Below are positions 6,939 through 16,494 of a DNA stretch of 20,875 nt, one piece after another. The stretch is from assembly GCA_023807065.1 (NCBI GenBank), contig JAJJLU010004005.1, positions 1-20,875 of the forward strand, written 5' to 3'. The notes beneath the pieces were generated by a model that was not told the origin of the DNA, did no database searches, and worked only from the letters and a program-made list of their open reading frames with translations. Every line of letters starts with the position of its first letter. Position 1 is the first letter of the stretch. This DNA is from Isotricha intestinalis. Taxonomy: Eukaryota > Ciliophora > Litostomatea > Vestibuliferida > Isotrichidae. The position numbers and the translations under genes are program-made.

Positions 6939-9443
6939 ATGGGAAATTGTTGTGTAAAAAAAAATCCAAAATATAAAGAAATATATGAAAGTTTTTGTCA
7001 TATATGTAAATATGTTATAATAAAATAAATAGATAAAACTGAAAACTTTAAATTTAAAATATTAAATTATGATGAAAATTATGAAAAATTATTAAAATGT
7101 AGCAAAAATAATTTTTTGATTCTTGAAAAAAAACAAAAAGTAAGAATTAAATTCATAAATGAAATACTGAAATTAAAAAATAAAAATGAGAAAGAACAAA
7201 GTTTTACAAATAATTCTTTGTATAATATAATGTTATTAACAATAATATTGAAATGTTTTTTAAAAGAAAATATTACTTTAAAAAAAAATAATGATATTCA
7301 ACAAAATTCAATGAAATATTCAATTGAGCTTTTAAATTATAAATATTCAGATATAACTAATTTAAAATTAATAATTTTTTATTTAGGACATTTATTTATA
7401 GTTTTATTTAATGGATGGGATGATATTTTTAATTATTGTCAAATTGAAAATATTTATATTAAAAAAATAGAAATGATAATGAAAGATAATAATAAAGATA
7501 ATGATGATATTATTATTTCAAAAAATGAAATTTATCCTTTTTTAAAAATAAATTTAATTAGTTTAGGATATTTATTTACTAAAGAAAAAATTGTTTTTTC
7601 TTTAAATAAAGAAATTCAAATAGAATTATTAAATTATTACATTCAAATTTTATGTGATTTATATCCTTATATTATTTCAAATTATATATTAATTAGAAAA
7701 GAAGTTTTAAATCTTATTCATTTTGAAAATTCAAAAAATACTTTTCATGTTTCTCAAACAGATTTTTCAACTATTATTTTAAATTTAGAAAAAAAAAAAA
7801 CTTTATATGATGATTATCAAAGAATTATTGATTCATTTTATAATTTTTTTATTTATTCAATTACTGATATTTCCTTTGGAAGAAAATTATTTGATATTAT
7901 AAATAAAAATTTTAATGATTATATTAAAGATAAAGATGATTTTAATAAATTTACTGAAATATTATTTATACATATTTATATAAAATGTATTGAAAAAAAT
8001 TTATCTAAATTCTTTATTATGTCATTAATTATTTATATTCATAATAAAATTTTAGAAGATATTAAAATTAATTCTATCTTTTATTATCATATAATTATTA
8101 ATTTTTTTCAATTAATTATTGATGATGATGTTTTAAGTGAAAAATGTACAAAACTTTTTGCTCAAATATTTATTAAAGAAATTAATGAAATTAATTATGA
8201 AAATTCTTTAGTTATTTATTTAAATAATATTTTATCAAAAAAAAATTTAAAGAAAAAAATAATTGTACCTTTAATTACTTATATTTCTTTTTATTTTTAT
8301 GAACAAAACATAAATGATAAAATGGAAATTTATAAAAGATGCATTTTAATATTAGAAAAATATTCCAAATATGATTTATTAAAAATAGAAGTTTTTAAAG
8401 AAAAAATTGAATATGAAAGATTAAAAATTATAATAATTAATTTTAATATTTATAATAATCCAAAAAGTGAATTAAATACAACAAATCAAGCATTAATAAT
8501 AAATTATTTTGATTTTTTTATTATTTTAATATATTTTGCAGAATCAAATTTTGAAAATTTAGAAATCACAACAAATCATTCTTTTAAAAATAAATTATTA
8601 ACTGATATTATTTCTTATATTTTTCAATTAAAAATTTATGCCATTGATTCAATAGAATATTTAACTCAAATAATGCATTTTGTTAAAATATTATTATATT
8701 ATTTTAATTTTAAATGTATAATAAATATTCAAGATTCATATACAATATATAAATATCTTAGTCAAAAATATAAATTTTTATTAAAACAAGAAAATAATAA
8801 GAAAAATTTATCTTATTTACCTTTTCTTTCTTATTATATTACAATCTTTCTTTTAATTAGATTAAATCAATTATTTAAATTTCAAAATTTTTTTATCAAA
8901 ATTAATAATGATATTTTAAATGAAATTAATAATATTGATAATGAATATTATAAAAGATTTAAGCAAATACCTTTTGAAAATTTATTAACAATAGATAAAA
9001 TTGAAAATTCCTTAAGAATTTTTTATCAAGATTTGAAAACTAATTTTAATTATTTTTATGAATATGAAATAAATCAAAATATATTTCAAAGAATAATTGA
9101 TATAATTTACACTCATATTTTTGGTTATTCTTCAATATTAAATTCATTTTTTGATGAACAAAAAAAATTAGGTTATAATGAAAAAGTTTTTGAAACTGGG
9201 AATTACTCAAATTATAATTCTGAAATTATAACTGAAGGAAATGAAAATATTTATCATAATTATATTAAGGAAGATTCAATTTCTATGAAATTTACTAATG
9301 AAAGTATGATTAAAGAAAATACGATTGAAAATATAACTAATGAACATTTAATTAAAATTCCTTTGAAAAATTCTTTAAAAATTTTAAATGAAAAAAGTTT
9401 AAGAGATGTTATTCAAATTGAAGAAGAAAATATAAAATTATAA
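6939..9443 (+). CDS. Large helical protein, probable acylated N-terminus (MGNCC)
   Basis: From 7029 to the TAA at 9441-9443 the frame is open for about 800 codons. The first in-frame ATG after that point is only near 7229, yet the codons before it already read as protein. In the same frame at 6939 is ATGGGAAATTGTTGT, encoding MGNCCVKKNPKYKEIYESF. Gly2 followed by Cys is the classic pattern for N-myristoylation plus palmitoylation, which would anchor the protein to the cytosolic face of a membrane. One TAA (7026-7028) interrupts the frame; a 27-nt GT-AG intron at 7006-7032 would remove it in phase. The body is rich in amphipathic Ile/Leu/Phe/Tyr helices with Lys/Asn loops, as in HEAT/ARM-like scaffolds. 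Acylated helical membrane-trafficking proteins such as EFR3, dymeclin or HID1 are architectural analogues, but I see no diagnostic motif. The family is unidentified. If the TAA is real and unspliced, the gene starts later or is damaged. Confidence 0.6.
7006..7032 (+). other. Putative 27-nt intron
   Basis: The segment starts GTAAAT and ends ATAG. It is 27 nt, a multiple of three, and contains the only in-frame TAA between MGNCC and the main ORF. Removing it yields a continuous frame reading ESFCHIYKTENFKF across the junction. GTA...TAG introns of 20-35 nt are known in some protists. No other gene in the window shows a clear intron, so a nonsense mutation or another start remains possible. Confidence 0.3.
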
Positions 9444-10220
9444 TATAAAGTGTAAAACAAATATTATCTAATTAAAAAAAAGAATGTAATTATTTGAATA
9501 TATAATATAAATTTTGGAAAATGTTGTTTTATAAAATAACAAAACAATATTTATAAACATAAAAAATATATTATTTATTTATAAAAAAATAAGAAATAAT
9601 AATTAATTTTAAATTATGAAAAAATCAAATGACTTTCAATCATTATAAAGAAGGAAAAATACCTTTAATAACAATCAATTTATTACATAAAATCAATGAA
9701 AAAAATGAATCAAATTACTCTTTTGAAGTCATGATATCAATAATTTAAATTATTAATATAATAATGATATATTAATAGTAATATTTTATTAATTATAATC
9801 AATAATAAAAATAATCATAATTATAATAATAAATATTTAAATTGACAAATAAATTTTTATGAGAAGTAAAGAAAAAAATTACAAAAATTATGAAAAAAAT
9901 AATAACAAAGGAACAATAAATCAATAATTAATTTAAAAATAATTTTTGACTTTAAGATCAAAATTCAAAGAATCAAATTGAATGATGAAAAAGATATTAT
10001 TGATTTTTTTACATTAAATTTAAAACATGAAACAAACAAAAAAAACAATTTTAATTATATTGAACAATAAAACAAAAAAAAAATGAAAAAATAATAGAAT
10101 AAAAAAAGGAAAATGATAATTTAATGATAAAATAAATTCTTAATAATAATAATTTTTTTATTTTTTAATTTTTTTAAAAATAACTATTTTCTTTAATAAA
10201 TATTATTTTTCATTTGAATA
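9444..10220. other. Convergent intergenic region with a decayed gene
   Basis: About 780 bp lie between the MGNCC gene (+) and Hsp70 (-), so both genes end here. The stretch at 9629-10135 holds several protein-like plus-strand segments in different frames, listed as a pseudogene. The remainder is AT-rich, including a 16-bp perfect AT palindrome at 9739-9754. Confidence 0.45.
9629..10135 (+). pseudogene. Decayed protein-coding remnant in several frames
   Basis: Three pieces read like natural protein. ATG at 9629 to TAA at 9746-9748 gives 39 residues beginning MTFNHYKEGKIPLITINLL. About 9905-10070 reads IKLNDEKDIIDFFTLNLKHE and ends YIEQ before TAA. About 10080-10135 reads NEKIIE, TAA, KKENDNLMIK, TAA. 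The separating DNA is AT-only spacer with many stops. A gene broken by indels in A runs and by nonsense changes is the simplest reading. A multi-intron gene or an independent 39-residue ORF are alternatives. No family recognised. Confidence 0.35.
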
Positions 10221-11981
10221 TTACTTTTTTACTTTATTTAATTCCTCAAGCAATTTATCATATTTTTCTTTATTAAATGATTTTTCGTTTTTAATTTTGT
10301 TTATTACTATATCTGCATTTTTATTTCCTTTCTTTTTTTCTTCTAAACATAATCCCATTAATTCATTTTTTAATTTAATTGAATCTTCATTTTTTTCTTC
10401 ATTTTTTTTTCTTTCTTCTTCTTTTTTAATCATTTCTTTCATTTTTTCTTCATGTTTCATAGAATATTTATCTTTAAAATTAACTTGAACATCTTTATTA
10501 TTTTTTAAATTAATAGCTTTAACATTAAGAATTGAATTAACATCCATTTCAAAAGTAACTTTAAACTTCATTTCTCCAGCTTTTCCTTTTTCAATATTAT
10601 CAATAGAATATTCTTTTAAAAAAACATTATCTTTCACATTTTCATTCTCTCCTTGATAAATTTTAAAATGAATACTAGTTTGATTATCTTTTGTAGTACT
10701 AAATTCTTTATGTTTAGAAATAGGAATAGATAAATTATGTTTTAATATAATTTCAAATTTTCCATTATTTTCAATTCCAATTGATTGTCCTACAATATCT
10801 AATAATATTAAAGATTCATCTTTAATATTACCTTTAAGAACATTAGCTAAATAGGTTGCACCTATTGCAACAGCTTCATCTGGATGAATAGCAATATTTT
10901 TAATAAGTTTTTCTCTATTAAAAAATTGTTTTACTTTTTCTTGTATTTTTGGTATTCTTGTTGATCCTCCTACTAAAACAATATCATCAATATCTTCTTT
11001 TTTTAATTTTGATTTTTCTAATGCTTTTTTAACACAAGATATACATTTTGTAAAAAGAGAATCACATAAATCATTAAATTTTGCTCTATTAATATTAATT
11101 TCAAAATCTTCACCTTCAGCTAAACCTTCAAGCTCAATATCAGTTTCTTCCATATCAGATAAATCTTGTTTAGCTTTTTCACAAGCAATTTTAAGTCTCA
11201 TTTTTGCTCTATCATTATTAGAAACATCAATACCTTTTTCTTCTTGAAATTCATTAATACAATATTGAACTAATTTATTATCAAAATCTTCTCCTCCTAA
11301 ATGAGTATCTCCATCAATAGCTTTAATAATAATAATACCTTCATTAGAAATATTAAGAATAGAAACATCAAAAGTTCCTCCTCCTAAATCGAATATAAGA
11401 ACATTTTTATCTTGAAGAGTATTATTTTTTTGTAATCCAAAAGCAACAGCAGCAGAAGTTGGTTCATTAATAATTCTTAAAACATTTAATCCTGCAGCTA
11501 CTGCTGCATCTCTTGTTGCTTGTCTTTGTCTTTCATTAAAATATGCTGGAACTGTTATTACTGCATCTTTTATTTCTTCATTTGTATAGTTTTCTGACAT
11601 TTTTTTCATTTTTGAAAGAATTGCTTGAGAAATTTCTTCTGGGTAATATTCTTTTTTATTTTCTGATATTATTATTTTCACTCCTTCTGTTTCATTATTT
11701 TTTTCTATATCATAAGTTAAATATTTTTTATCGCGTTGAACTTCTTTCTCTTCATATTTTCTTCCTATTAATCTTTTCGAATCATATATCGTTTTTTTTA
11801 TATTTTTAAATGCTGAATCTTTTGCTTGTTGACCTACTGCCACTGTCTTATCAATAAAAGATACAATTGAAGGGGTTATTCTTTTCCCTAATTCATTTGG
11901 GATTATATCTGCTTGGTCATTCATCCATACTCCTACACAGGAATATGTCGTTCCTAAATCTATACCTATAGCTTTACTCAT
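10221..11981 (-). CDS. Hsp70-family chaperone, cytosolic type, short C-terminus
   Basis: 586 residues starting MSKAIGIDLGTTYSCVGVW, the phosphate-1 motif of Hsp70. The other ATPase signatures are present: phosphate-2 (LIFDLGGGTFDVSIL), the NEPTSAAVAFG motif and the adenosine motif (IVLVGGSTRIPKIQEKV). The substrate-binding beta domain follows (LSIPISKHKEFSTT, IYQGENENV, VTFEMDVNSILNVKA), then a shortened charged helical lid. There is no signal or transit peptide, so the cytosol is likely. The protein ends KYDKLLEELNKVKK, about 60 residues earlier than canonical cytosolic Hsp70, with no GGMP repeats and no terminal EEVD for TPR co-chaperones. It is therefore probably a divergent paralogue not served by Hop/CHIP-type partners. 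The bases after the stop do not continue a recognisable tail. Confidence 0.96.
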   Translation of the reverse strand: MSKAIGIDLGTTYSCVGVWMNDQADIIPNELGKRITPSIVSFIDKTVAVGQQAKDSAFKNIKKTIYDSKRLIGRKYEEKEVQRDKKYLTYDIEKNNETEGVKIIISENKKEYYPEEISQAILSKMKKMSENYTNEEIKDAVITVPAYFNERQRQATRDAAVAAGLNVLRIINEPTSAAVAFGLQKNNTLQDKNVLIFDLGGGTFDVSILNISNEGIIIIKAIDGDTHLGGEDFDNKLVQYCINEFQEEKGIDVSNNDRAKMRLKIACEKAKQDLSDMEETDIELEGLAEGEDFEININRAKFNDLCDSLFTKCISCVKKALEKSKLKKEDIDDIVLVGGSTRIPKIQEKVKQFFNREKLIKNIAIHPDEAVAIGATYLANVLKGNIKDESLILLDIVGQSIGIENNGKFEIILKHNLSIPISKHKEFSTTKDNQTSIHFKIYQGENENVKDNVFLKEYSIDNIEKGKAGEMKFKVTFEMDVNSILNVKAINLKNNKDVQVNFKDKYSMKHEEKMKEMIKKEEERKKNEEKNEDSIKLKNELMGLCLEEKKKGNKNADIVINKIKNEKSFNKEKYDKLLEELNKVKK

Positions 11982-12228
11982 TTTTTTTCTTATTTTTTAT
12001 TTCTTTAGATTTATTTATAATGAAATTTATTTTAAAAAATATGAAATATTTGCTTTATTAATTTATAATACAGAAATAATAAATATTTAAACAAATCAAA
12101 TTAGAAATTTTTGATTTAAAGCATGAAAATAAATTAATTTATTCTTTAATTAATATAATTAATAAGGATTAAAAGAAATATTATTTAATTAATGTGATTT
12201 TCAGAATATAGTTTTTAATTCTAAATCC

Positions 12229-12672
12229 TTAATCTAGTTCTTTTTCTAATAATTTATGTTCTTTTTTTTCATTTTCTATTGATAAATTATAACAAAGTAA
12301 ACTATTTAAAATTTCTGAAATAATAAAACTGAATAATATAAAATTATATAAATTTTTATGAATATATTCGAATGAATAATAAAAAAATAATAAATAATAC
12401 ACTGTGAATATCATTAAAAAAAGAAAAAATAATTTATTATAAATATATTCATATCTATTTTTCTTTTTGTTTTTATAAAAATAAAATTTAAAAATAAATC
12501 CAAGTAAAATTATTGCTATTATATGAATACAATATCCAACTTTAGTCATAAAAAAATTAGTTCCTGATAAATAATAAATAAAAAACATTTGATTAATTAT
12601 TATAATTCCATAATAAAAAATATTATAATTTTTTGAATTTCTTTTTATTTTTTTATTTAAATATTCTTCCAT
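12229..12672 (-). CDS. Small four-helix membrane protein, unknown
   Basis: 147 residues with four hydrophobic segments at about 18-36, 45-66, 80-100 and 106-128, separated by basic loops (KFYFYKNKKKNR between helices 2 and 3). Both ends are charged and likely cytosolic: MEEYLNKKIKRNSKN at the start, ENEKKEHKLLEKELD at the end. This suits an integral membrane protein of the endomembrane system. I recognise no family motif. It shares a 35-bp intergenic gap with the divergent gene at 12708. Confidence 0.6.
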   Translation of the reverse strand: MEEYLNKKIKRNSKNYNIFYYGIIIINQMFFIYYLSGTNFFMTKVGYCIHIIAIILLGFIFKFYFYKNKKKNRYEYIYNKLFFLFLMIFTVYYLLFFYYSFEYIHKNLYNFILFSFIISEILNSLLCYNLSIENEKKEHKLLEKELD

Positions 12673-12707
12673 AATAAAAAAAATAAAATAAATATGATTT
12701 AAATTAA
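12673..12707. promoter_or_regulatory. 35-bp gap between divergent start codons
   Basis: The minus-strand gene starts at 12672 and the plus-strand gene at 12708, leaving 35 AT-only-like bases for both 5' flanks. Either the promoter is shared and overlaps the coding regions, or one start is placed too far upstream. In the plus gene, Met18 (MLNNRISL, ATG near 12759) would widen the gap to about 86 bp. Confidence 0.4.
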
Positions 12708-13589
12708 ATGAAAATAAAAATAATAATTTTAACTAAAAAAAATTTTCAACTAAAAAAAATGTTAAATAACAGAATTTCACTTAAAGAAAATGAATTAAAT
12801 GACTCTCAAAAAATAATAAATAAATTACATAAAGAAAATAAAAATAATAAAACTCCAATATATAATAATAAAATAGAATTATTAGATGAAAAAAAGTCAA
12901 AAATAAAAATAGAAGTACCACAAATAGAAAGTAAAAAATTAAATTGTACTTTTGGTAAAAAAACAATAAATAAAATAAATAATTTAAATAATTCAAAAGA
13001 AAATTGTAATGAAGATTATTTAAAATATAATTTACATAAAAATTTAGATTCAAAGCCTTCTTCTTATTCAAAAATTTTACATGAATATCTTCCTGAAAAA
13101 TATAAAAATAATGAAAAATATAAATTAAACTTATTTAAATATTTAAGAAAACCTTCAATTTCAAATAATAAAAGTTTATCATGTAAAAATGCTTTATATA
13201 AGGAATATTTAGAGAAATTTGATGGAAATATAACCAAAAATAATATTAATGAATATTATATAATAAAAAAAAAAAATAAAATATTTTCATGTTCAAAATA
13301 TTATAAAAGTGAACATTCATTTTATGATAAAAAAGGAAATGAAAATTTTTTTTATTTTTATTGTGATAATGATATTGGATTTTTTCCTAAATGGCAAAAG
13401 CCTTTACATATTACTTCAATGGATGATGATGTTGAATCTGATGATCAACAAATTAAATATGCTAAGAAACATTGTAGGAAAGAATTAATTTCTGCTATTC
13501 AATTATTTAGTAGAAATAAAAATTATTCTAGGAATTATAAATTATTTCATAGTAATTATTATGAAAAATATAATATTTCAAATATTTAA
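12708..13589 (+). CDS. Unknown soluble K/N-rich protein
   Basis: 293 residues, first ATG at 12708 and TAA stop at 13587-13589. The first 100 residues are Lys/Asn-rich and probably disordered. The middle (DSKPSSYSKILHEYLPEKY...LFKYLRKPS) and the end look better ordered. The C-terminal part holds Trp, Pro, His and an acidic run (FFPKWQKPLHITSMDDDVE) followed by a helix ending SAIQLFSRNKNY. No signal peptide, membrane helix or known motif is visible. Met18 is a plausible alternative start because of the tight divergent spacing. Function unknown. Confidence 0.6.
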   Translation: MKIKIIILTKKNFQLKKMLNNRISLKENELNDSQKIINKLHKENKNNKTPIYNNKIELLDEKKSKIKIEVPQIESKKLNCTFGKKTINKINNLNNSKENCNEDYLKYNLHKNLDSKPSSYSKILHEYLPEKYKNNEKYKLNLFKYLRKPSISNNKSLSCKNALYKEYLEKFDGNITKNNINEYYIIKKKNKIFSCSKYYKSEHSFYDKKGNENFFYFYCDNDIGFFPKWQKPLHITSMDDDVESDDQQIKYAKKHCRKELISAIQLFSRNKNYSRNYKLFHSNYYEKYNISNI

Positions 13590-13729
13590 TTTTTTTAGAA
13601 TTTGTTTATTTTTTTTTCACAAATTCAATTTTTTTTTATTTTTTTTGTGAATGCTTTTTATTTGATGAATATTTTAATTATAATAATTAATTTATATTTT
13701 ATATAGAAAAAAATATATATTTTGAAAAT
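13590..13729 (+). terminator. Two mutually exclusive hairpins after the stop codon
   Basis: GAATTTGT (13598-13605) can pair with ACAAATTC (13619-13626). TTCACAAA (13616-13623) can instead pair with TTTGTGAA (13644-13651). The middle segment is shared, so only one stem can form at a time; T-rich tracts separate the arms. The gap lies between two plus-strand genes and must carry the 3' end of one and the 5' flank of the other. A 3'-end or switch role is inference; the complementarity itself is exact. Confidence 0.3.
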
Positions 13730-15448
13730 ATGAGTTTCTCTGTTGATTTATGGAATTCATATGACTTTGTAGAAAATAACTTAATGCTTCATTACCGTGG
13801 TTTAAAAGACTTTATATATTTACTAACAGAAAAATATAAATATGAAAAAACTTTAAGCGAAGGTTTAAAAAAAATATATTCCTCAAATTTTGCAGTAACA
13901 ACATATCCATCTCTTTTAGAAGGAATAATAGCTTTTAAATCAGATATGTTAAATCAAAATAATTATTTGGATGAATTTACTTCAGGATTAAAAGAAGAAA
14001 TAATAAATCCTTTAAATAAATTTTCAGAGAATATTTTATTTAAAATGAATAAAAATTTAAATGAATTAAAAATGATAGAAAAAGTATATAATAATTCAGT
14101 GAATAAATTAGAATTTTCAAAAAGAAAATTTCATGAAAATGCAAAAGAAGCGGAAAATTTTAAATTACAAGCAGAATTTTCAAAAAATTCAGAAAATGGA
14201 AAAAGAGATGAAATAAGAGCTCAAAATTGTTTAAAAATTGCAAAAGATAGTGAAAATTCATATATTCAAAGTATTAATGAAACAAATTTAATTCAAGAAG
14301 AATTTATTGAAACTAAAAAAAAATGTTTAAATGAAATTCAAGATTTAGAAGAAGAATTAGGAAATTATATTAAAGATAGTTTAAGAAAATATTTAATTTT
14401 CCAAGTTGCTTATTTAAGAAATATGCAATATGATGTTGAGAAAAAAGCAAAATTAATGGAAGATATAAATATTAAAAAAGATATATTTTCATTTATAAAT
14501 AATAATTCGACTAATGATATTCCTCCTTATAAATATGAATTTGTTCCTTATATTTCTGAATATGATTTAAAAAAAACTTCAACTAATGATTCTGTTATTT
14601 CTTCAGTTAGAACTTTTATTTCAAATGTTTTTTATAATGAAATTCCAGAAGAAAATAAATTTATAAATGATAAAATACAAAATGAAATTGAATTAATTGT
14701 AAATAGTATTTTTGAAGGGAAAAAAATACCAAAAGAATTACAAGGAACTTTAGGAAGATATGTTAGAAATAAGAGAACAAGGAAATTATTATTAAAACAA
14801 ATTAATAAAATTAGAATTAAAGGATTATATACTTTAAATGAATTATCTTTTAATTCTATTGGTGAAATATTAATTAATTGTTTAAATTCACTTCAAATGG
14901 ATTTTGACAATTTTGATTTTGAAAGTTTAAAATTAGTTATTAATTTATCTACAAGTTTATTTAAAACTGCTTCTGAACCTAATAAACCAAGAATTTTTTT
15001 ACAAAATTTTTTAAGGGAACACACTATTTTTAACAAAGTCGATTTTTGGATAAAATTAATTAAATATGGAATAATTGAAGAAATGCATAATCAAAAAAAT
15101 TATAATATTTATTCTAATGAAACTTATGAACAAAAGGATGAAAGAATTAAAAGTATTGCTAAATCACAAATTAATTCTTCTATTTATGATATGATTTCTT
15201 TCAATGTTAAAGTTAATATTATTTATGAAGTTATTCAATATTTTTTCGATTATTATGATTTAAGTGAAAATATTAGAAATGATTTAGAAAAAATTGTTAA
15301 AGATTATAATGTTAAAAGAGAAAATGAAGAAAAAGAAGAAGAAGAAAAAAAAAAGGAAAAAAAAGAAAAAGATAATGATGAAAATATTAATATTAGTGAA
15401 AATAAAGATAATATAAAAGAAAATGAAAATGAAAGAAATAAAGTGTAG
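13730..15448 (+). CDS. F-BAR domain protein with helical C-terminal domain
   Basis: 572 residues. Residues 1-60 (MSFSVDLWNSYDFVENNLML...LKDFIYLLTEKYKYEKTLSEGLKKI) match the FCH start of F-BAR domains: a short aromatic-rich first helix, then L-x-x-L..R/K..Y helices. Long amphipathic helices with the expected Lys/Glu pattern continue to about residue 260 (KKCLNEIQDLEEELGNY, YLRNMQYDVEKKAKL). F-BAR dimers bind and bend phospholipid membranes in endocytosis and cytoskeletal control. Residues about 300-520 form a second all-helical region that includes LNSLQMDFDNFDFESL and IYDMISFNVKVNIIYEVI. It is loosely like the SBF2/KIAA0513-type module, a weak resemblance. No SH3 or RhoGAP domain is seen. The tail (530-572) is Lys/Glu-rich and disordered. 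Stop is TAG. Confidence 0.75.
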   Translation: MSFSVDLWNSYDFVENNLMLHYRGLKDFIYLLTEKYKYEKTLSEGLKKIYSSNFAVTTYPSLLEGIIAFKSDMLNQNNYLDEFTSGLKEEIINPLNKFSENILFKMNKNLNELKMIEKVYNNSVNKLEFSKRKFHENAKEAENFKLQAEFSKNSENGKRDEIRAQNCLKIAKDSENSYIQSINETNLIQEEFIETKKKCLNEIQDLEEELGNYIKDSLRKYLIFQVAYLRNMQYDVEKKAKLMEDINIKKDIFSFINNNSTNDIPPYKYEFVPYISEYDLKKTSTNDSVISSVRTFISNVFYNEIPEENKFINDKIQNEIELIVNSIFEGKKIPKELQGTLGRYVRNKRTRKLLLKQINKIRIKGLYTLNELSFNSIGEILINCLNSLQMDFDNFDFESLKLVINLSTSLFKTASEPNKPRIFLQNFLREHTIFNKVDFWIKLIKYGIIEEMHNQKNYNIYSNETYEQKDERIKSIAKSQINSSIYDMISFNVKVNIIYEVIQYFFDYYDLSENIRNDLEKIVKDYNVKRENEEKEEEEKKKEKKEKDNDENINISENKDNIKENENERNKV

Positions 15449-15924
15449 TTTTAAATAATTAAAATATTATAAAATATTTAATTTTGAGTTTTACTTATGT
15501 TTTATTATAAAAAATAAAAAAATATTTATATTTTTAAATAGGAAATAAATTATTCTAATTTACATAACATCTTCACTAAATAAAGTAATTGAATCATCTT
15601 TAGAATTTTTTTCATTAAAATTTGATTTAAATAATTAAGATTCATTAATTAATTATATTATAGCTATTAAATAGGATTTTTAAATTAAACTTTATTGTTT
15701 TCACTTAATGATTTAGGAAATAAAATTAAGAATAATTAGTAAAATTTTTTTTATTTTAATACTTTAATTAAATTAATCTAAGTTTATTTAAATATATAAT
15801 AGTATATTTATTAAATTTCTTTTTATTTATTTTCACTAAATTTATAATAATTTTTTGTAAATTGATAAATATTATTTTTTTTACTTTTTTATTTATACAT
15901 TTTTTCACATTTTAAAATTTATTT
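15449..15924. other. Convergent intergenic region with short coding-like remnant
   Basis: About 475 bp lie between the F-BAR gene (+) and the N-rich gene (-). On the minus strand, 15634-15560 reads LFKSNFNEKNSKDDSITLFS and four more residues before TAA, preceded in frame by ES and a TAA at 15637-15635. It could be a decayed C-terminal extension of the 15925-16494 gene, or chance. The rest is AT-rich spacer. Confidence 0.35.
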
Positions 15925-16494
15925 TTATTCAATTTCTTTTGATTCAATTCTTTCTGAATAATTTTGCCTTTTATTATTATTTTTCTTTATTTTATTTTGA
16001 TTATACTTTAAAATTGATTCTAAGGAATTTTTTTTGTCATTAGAATTACTAAAATATTTATTATAAATTAAATTTGGTTGTTGATGATAAAATTTACCAT
16101 CAGTAGAACTATCTCTTTTATTTTTTTTAATAAAGTTATTTTCTATTTTATTATCATTATCTTGATTATTAATATTATCAATTAATTCAAAATTAAAATT
16201 ATTACTATTTGAATTATAATGTGTGCTTTTATCATATATACATTTATTTTCAGTTAAATTTGAATTTGTTTTTTCTTTTTTATTTTCAAAATTGAAAATA
16301 TTATTTTCTGGATATTTTATAATTTGAATATCAAAATCATGATTTTTTTCATTAAATACATTTTTAATATTTTCATTTTCATTAAAATAAGTATTTTTAG
16401 TTTCTAATTTTGAAAAATTATTTTTTGATTTTTTATCAATATCAATATTATACTCGTCTTCATATTTACTAAATTTACAAAAATAACATTTCAT
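15925..16494 (-). CDS. N-rich protein of unknown function
   Basis: 189 residues beginning MKCYFCKFSKYEDEYN; one CxxC-like pair at the start is not enough for a zinc finger. The remainder is Asn/Lys/Ser-rich low complexity with scattered aromatics. A short better-ordered piece is DSSTDGKFYHQQPNLIYNKYF, around residues 129-150. No membrane helix or signal peptide. The strong Asn bias may just reflect the genome's AT pressure. A conserved role is not shown. Confidence 0.45.
   Translation of the reverse strand: MKCYFCKFSKYEDEYNIDIDKKSKNNFSKLETKNTYFNENENIKNVFNEKNHDFDIQIIKYPENNIFNFENKKEKTNSNLTENKCIYDKSTHYNSNSNNFNFELIDNINNQDNDNKIENNFIKKNKRDSSTDGKFYHQQPNLIYNKYFSNSNDKKNSLESILKYNQNKIKKNNNKRQNYSERIESKEIE

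Noticed and set aside
9739..9754. Perfect 16-bp AT palindrome
   Set aside because: Only A and T; expected by chance at this base composition.
11543..11809. Plus-strand ORF inside Hsp70 (also 10297-10488)
   Set aside because: Antisense shadows of a strongly conserved gene.
12781..13071. Minus-strand ORF of 96 codons
   Set aside because: Antisense shadow of the 12708-13589 gene; Leu/Phe/Tyr-rich complement of K/N-rich coding DNA.
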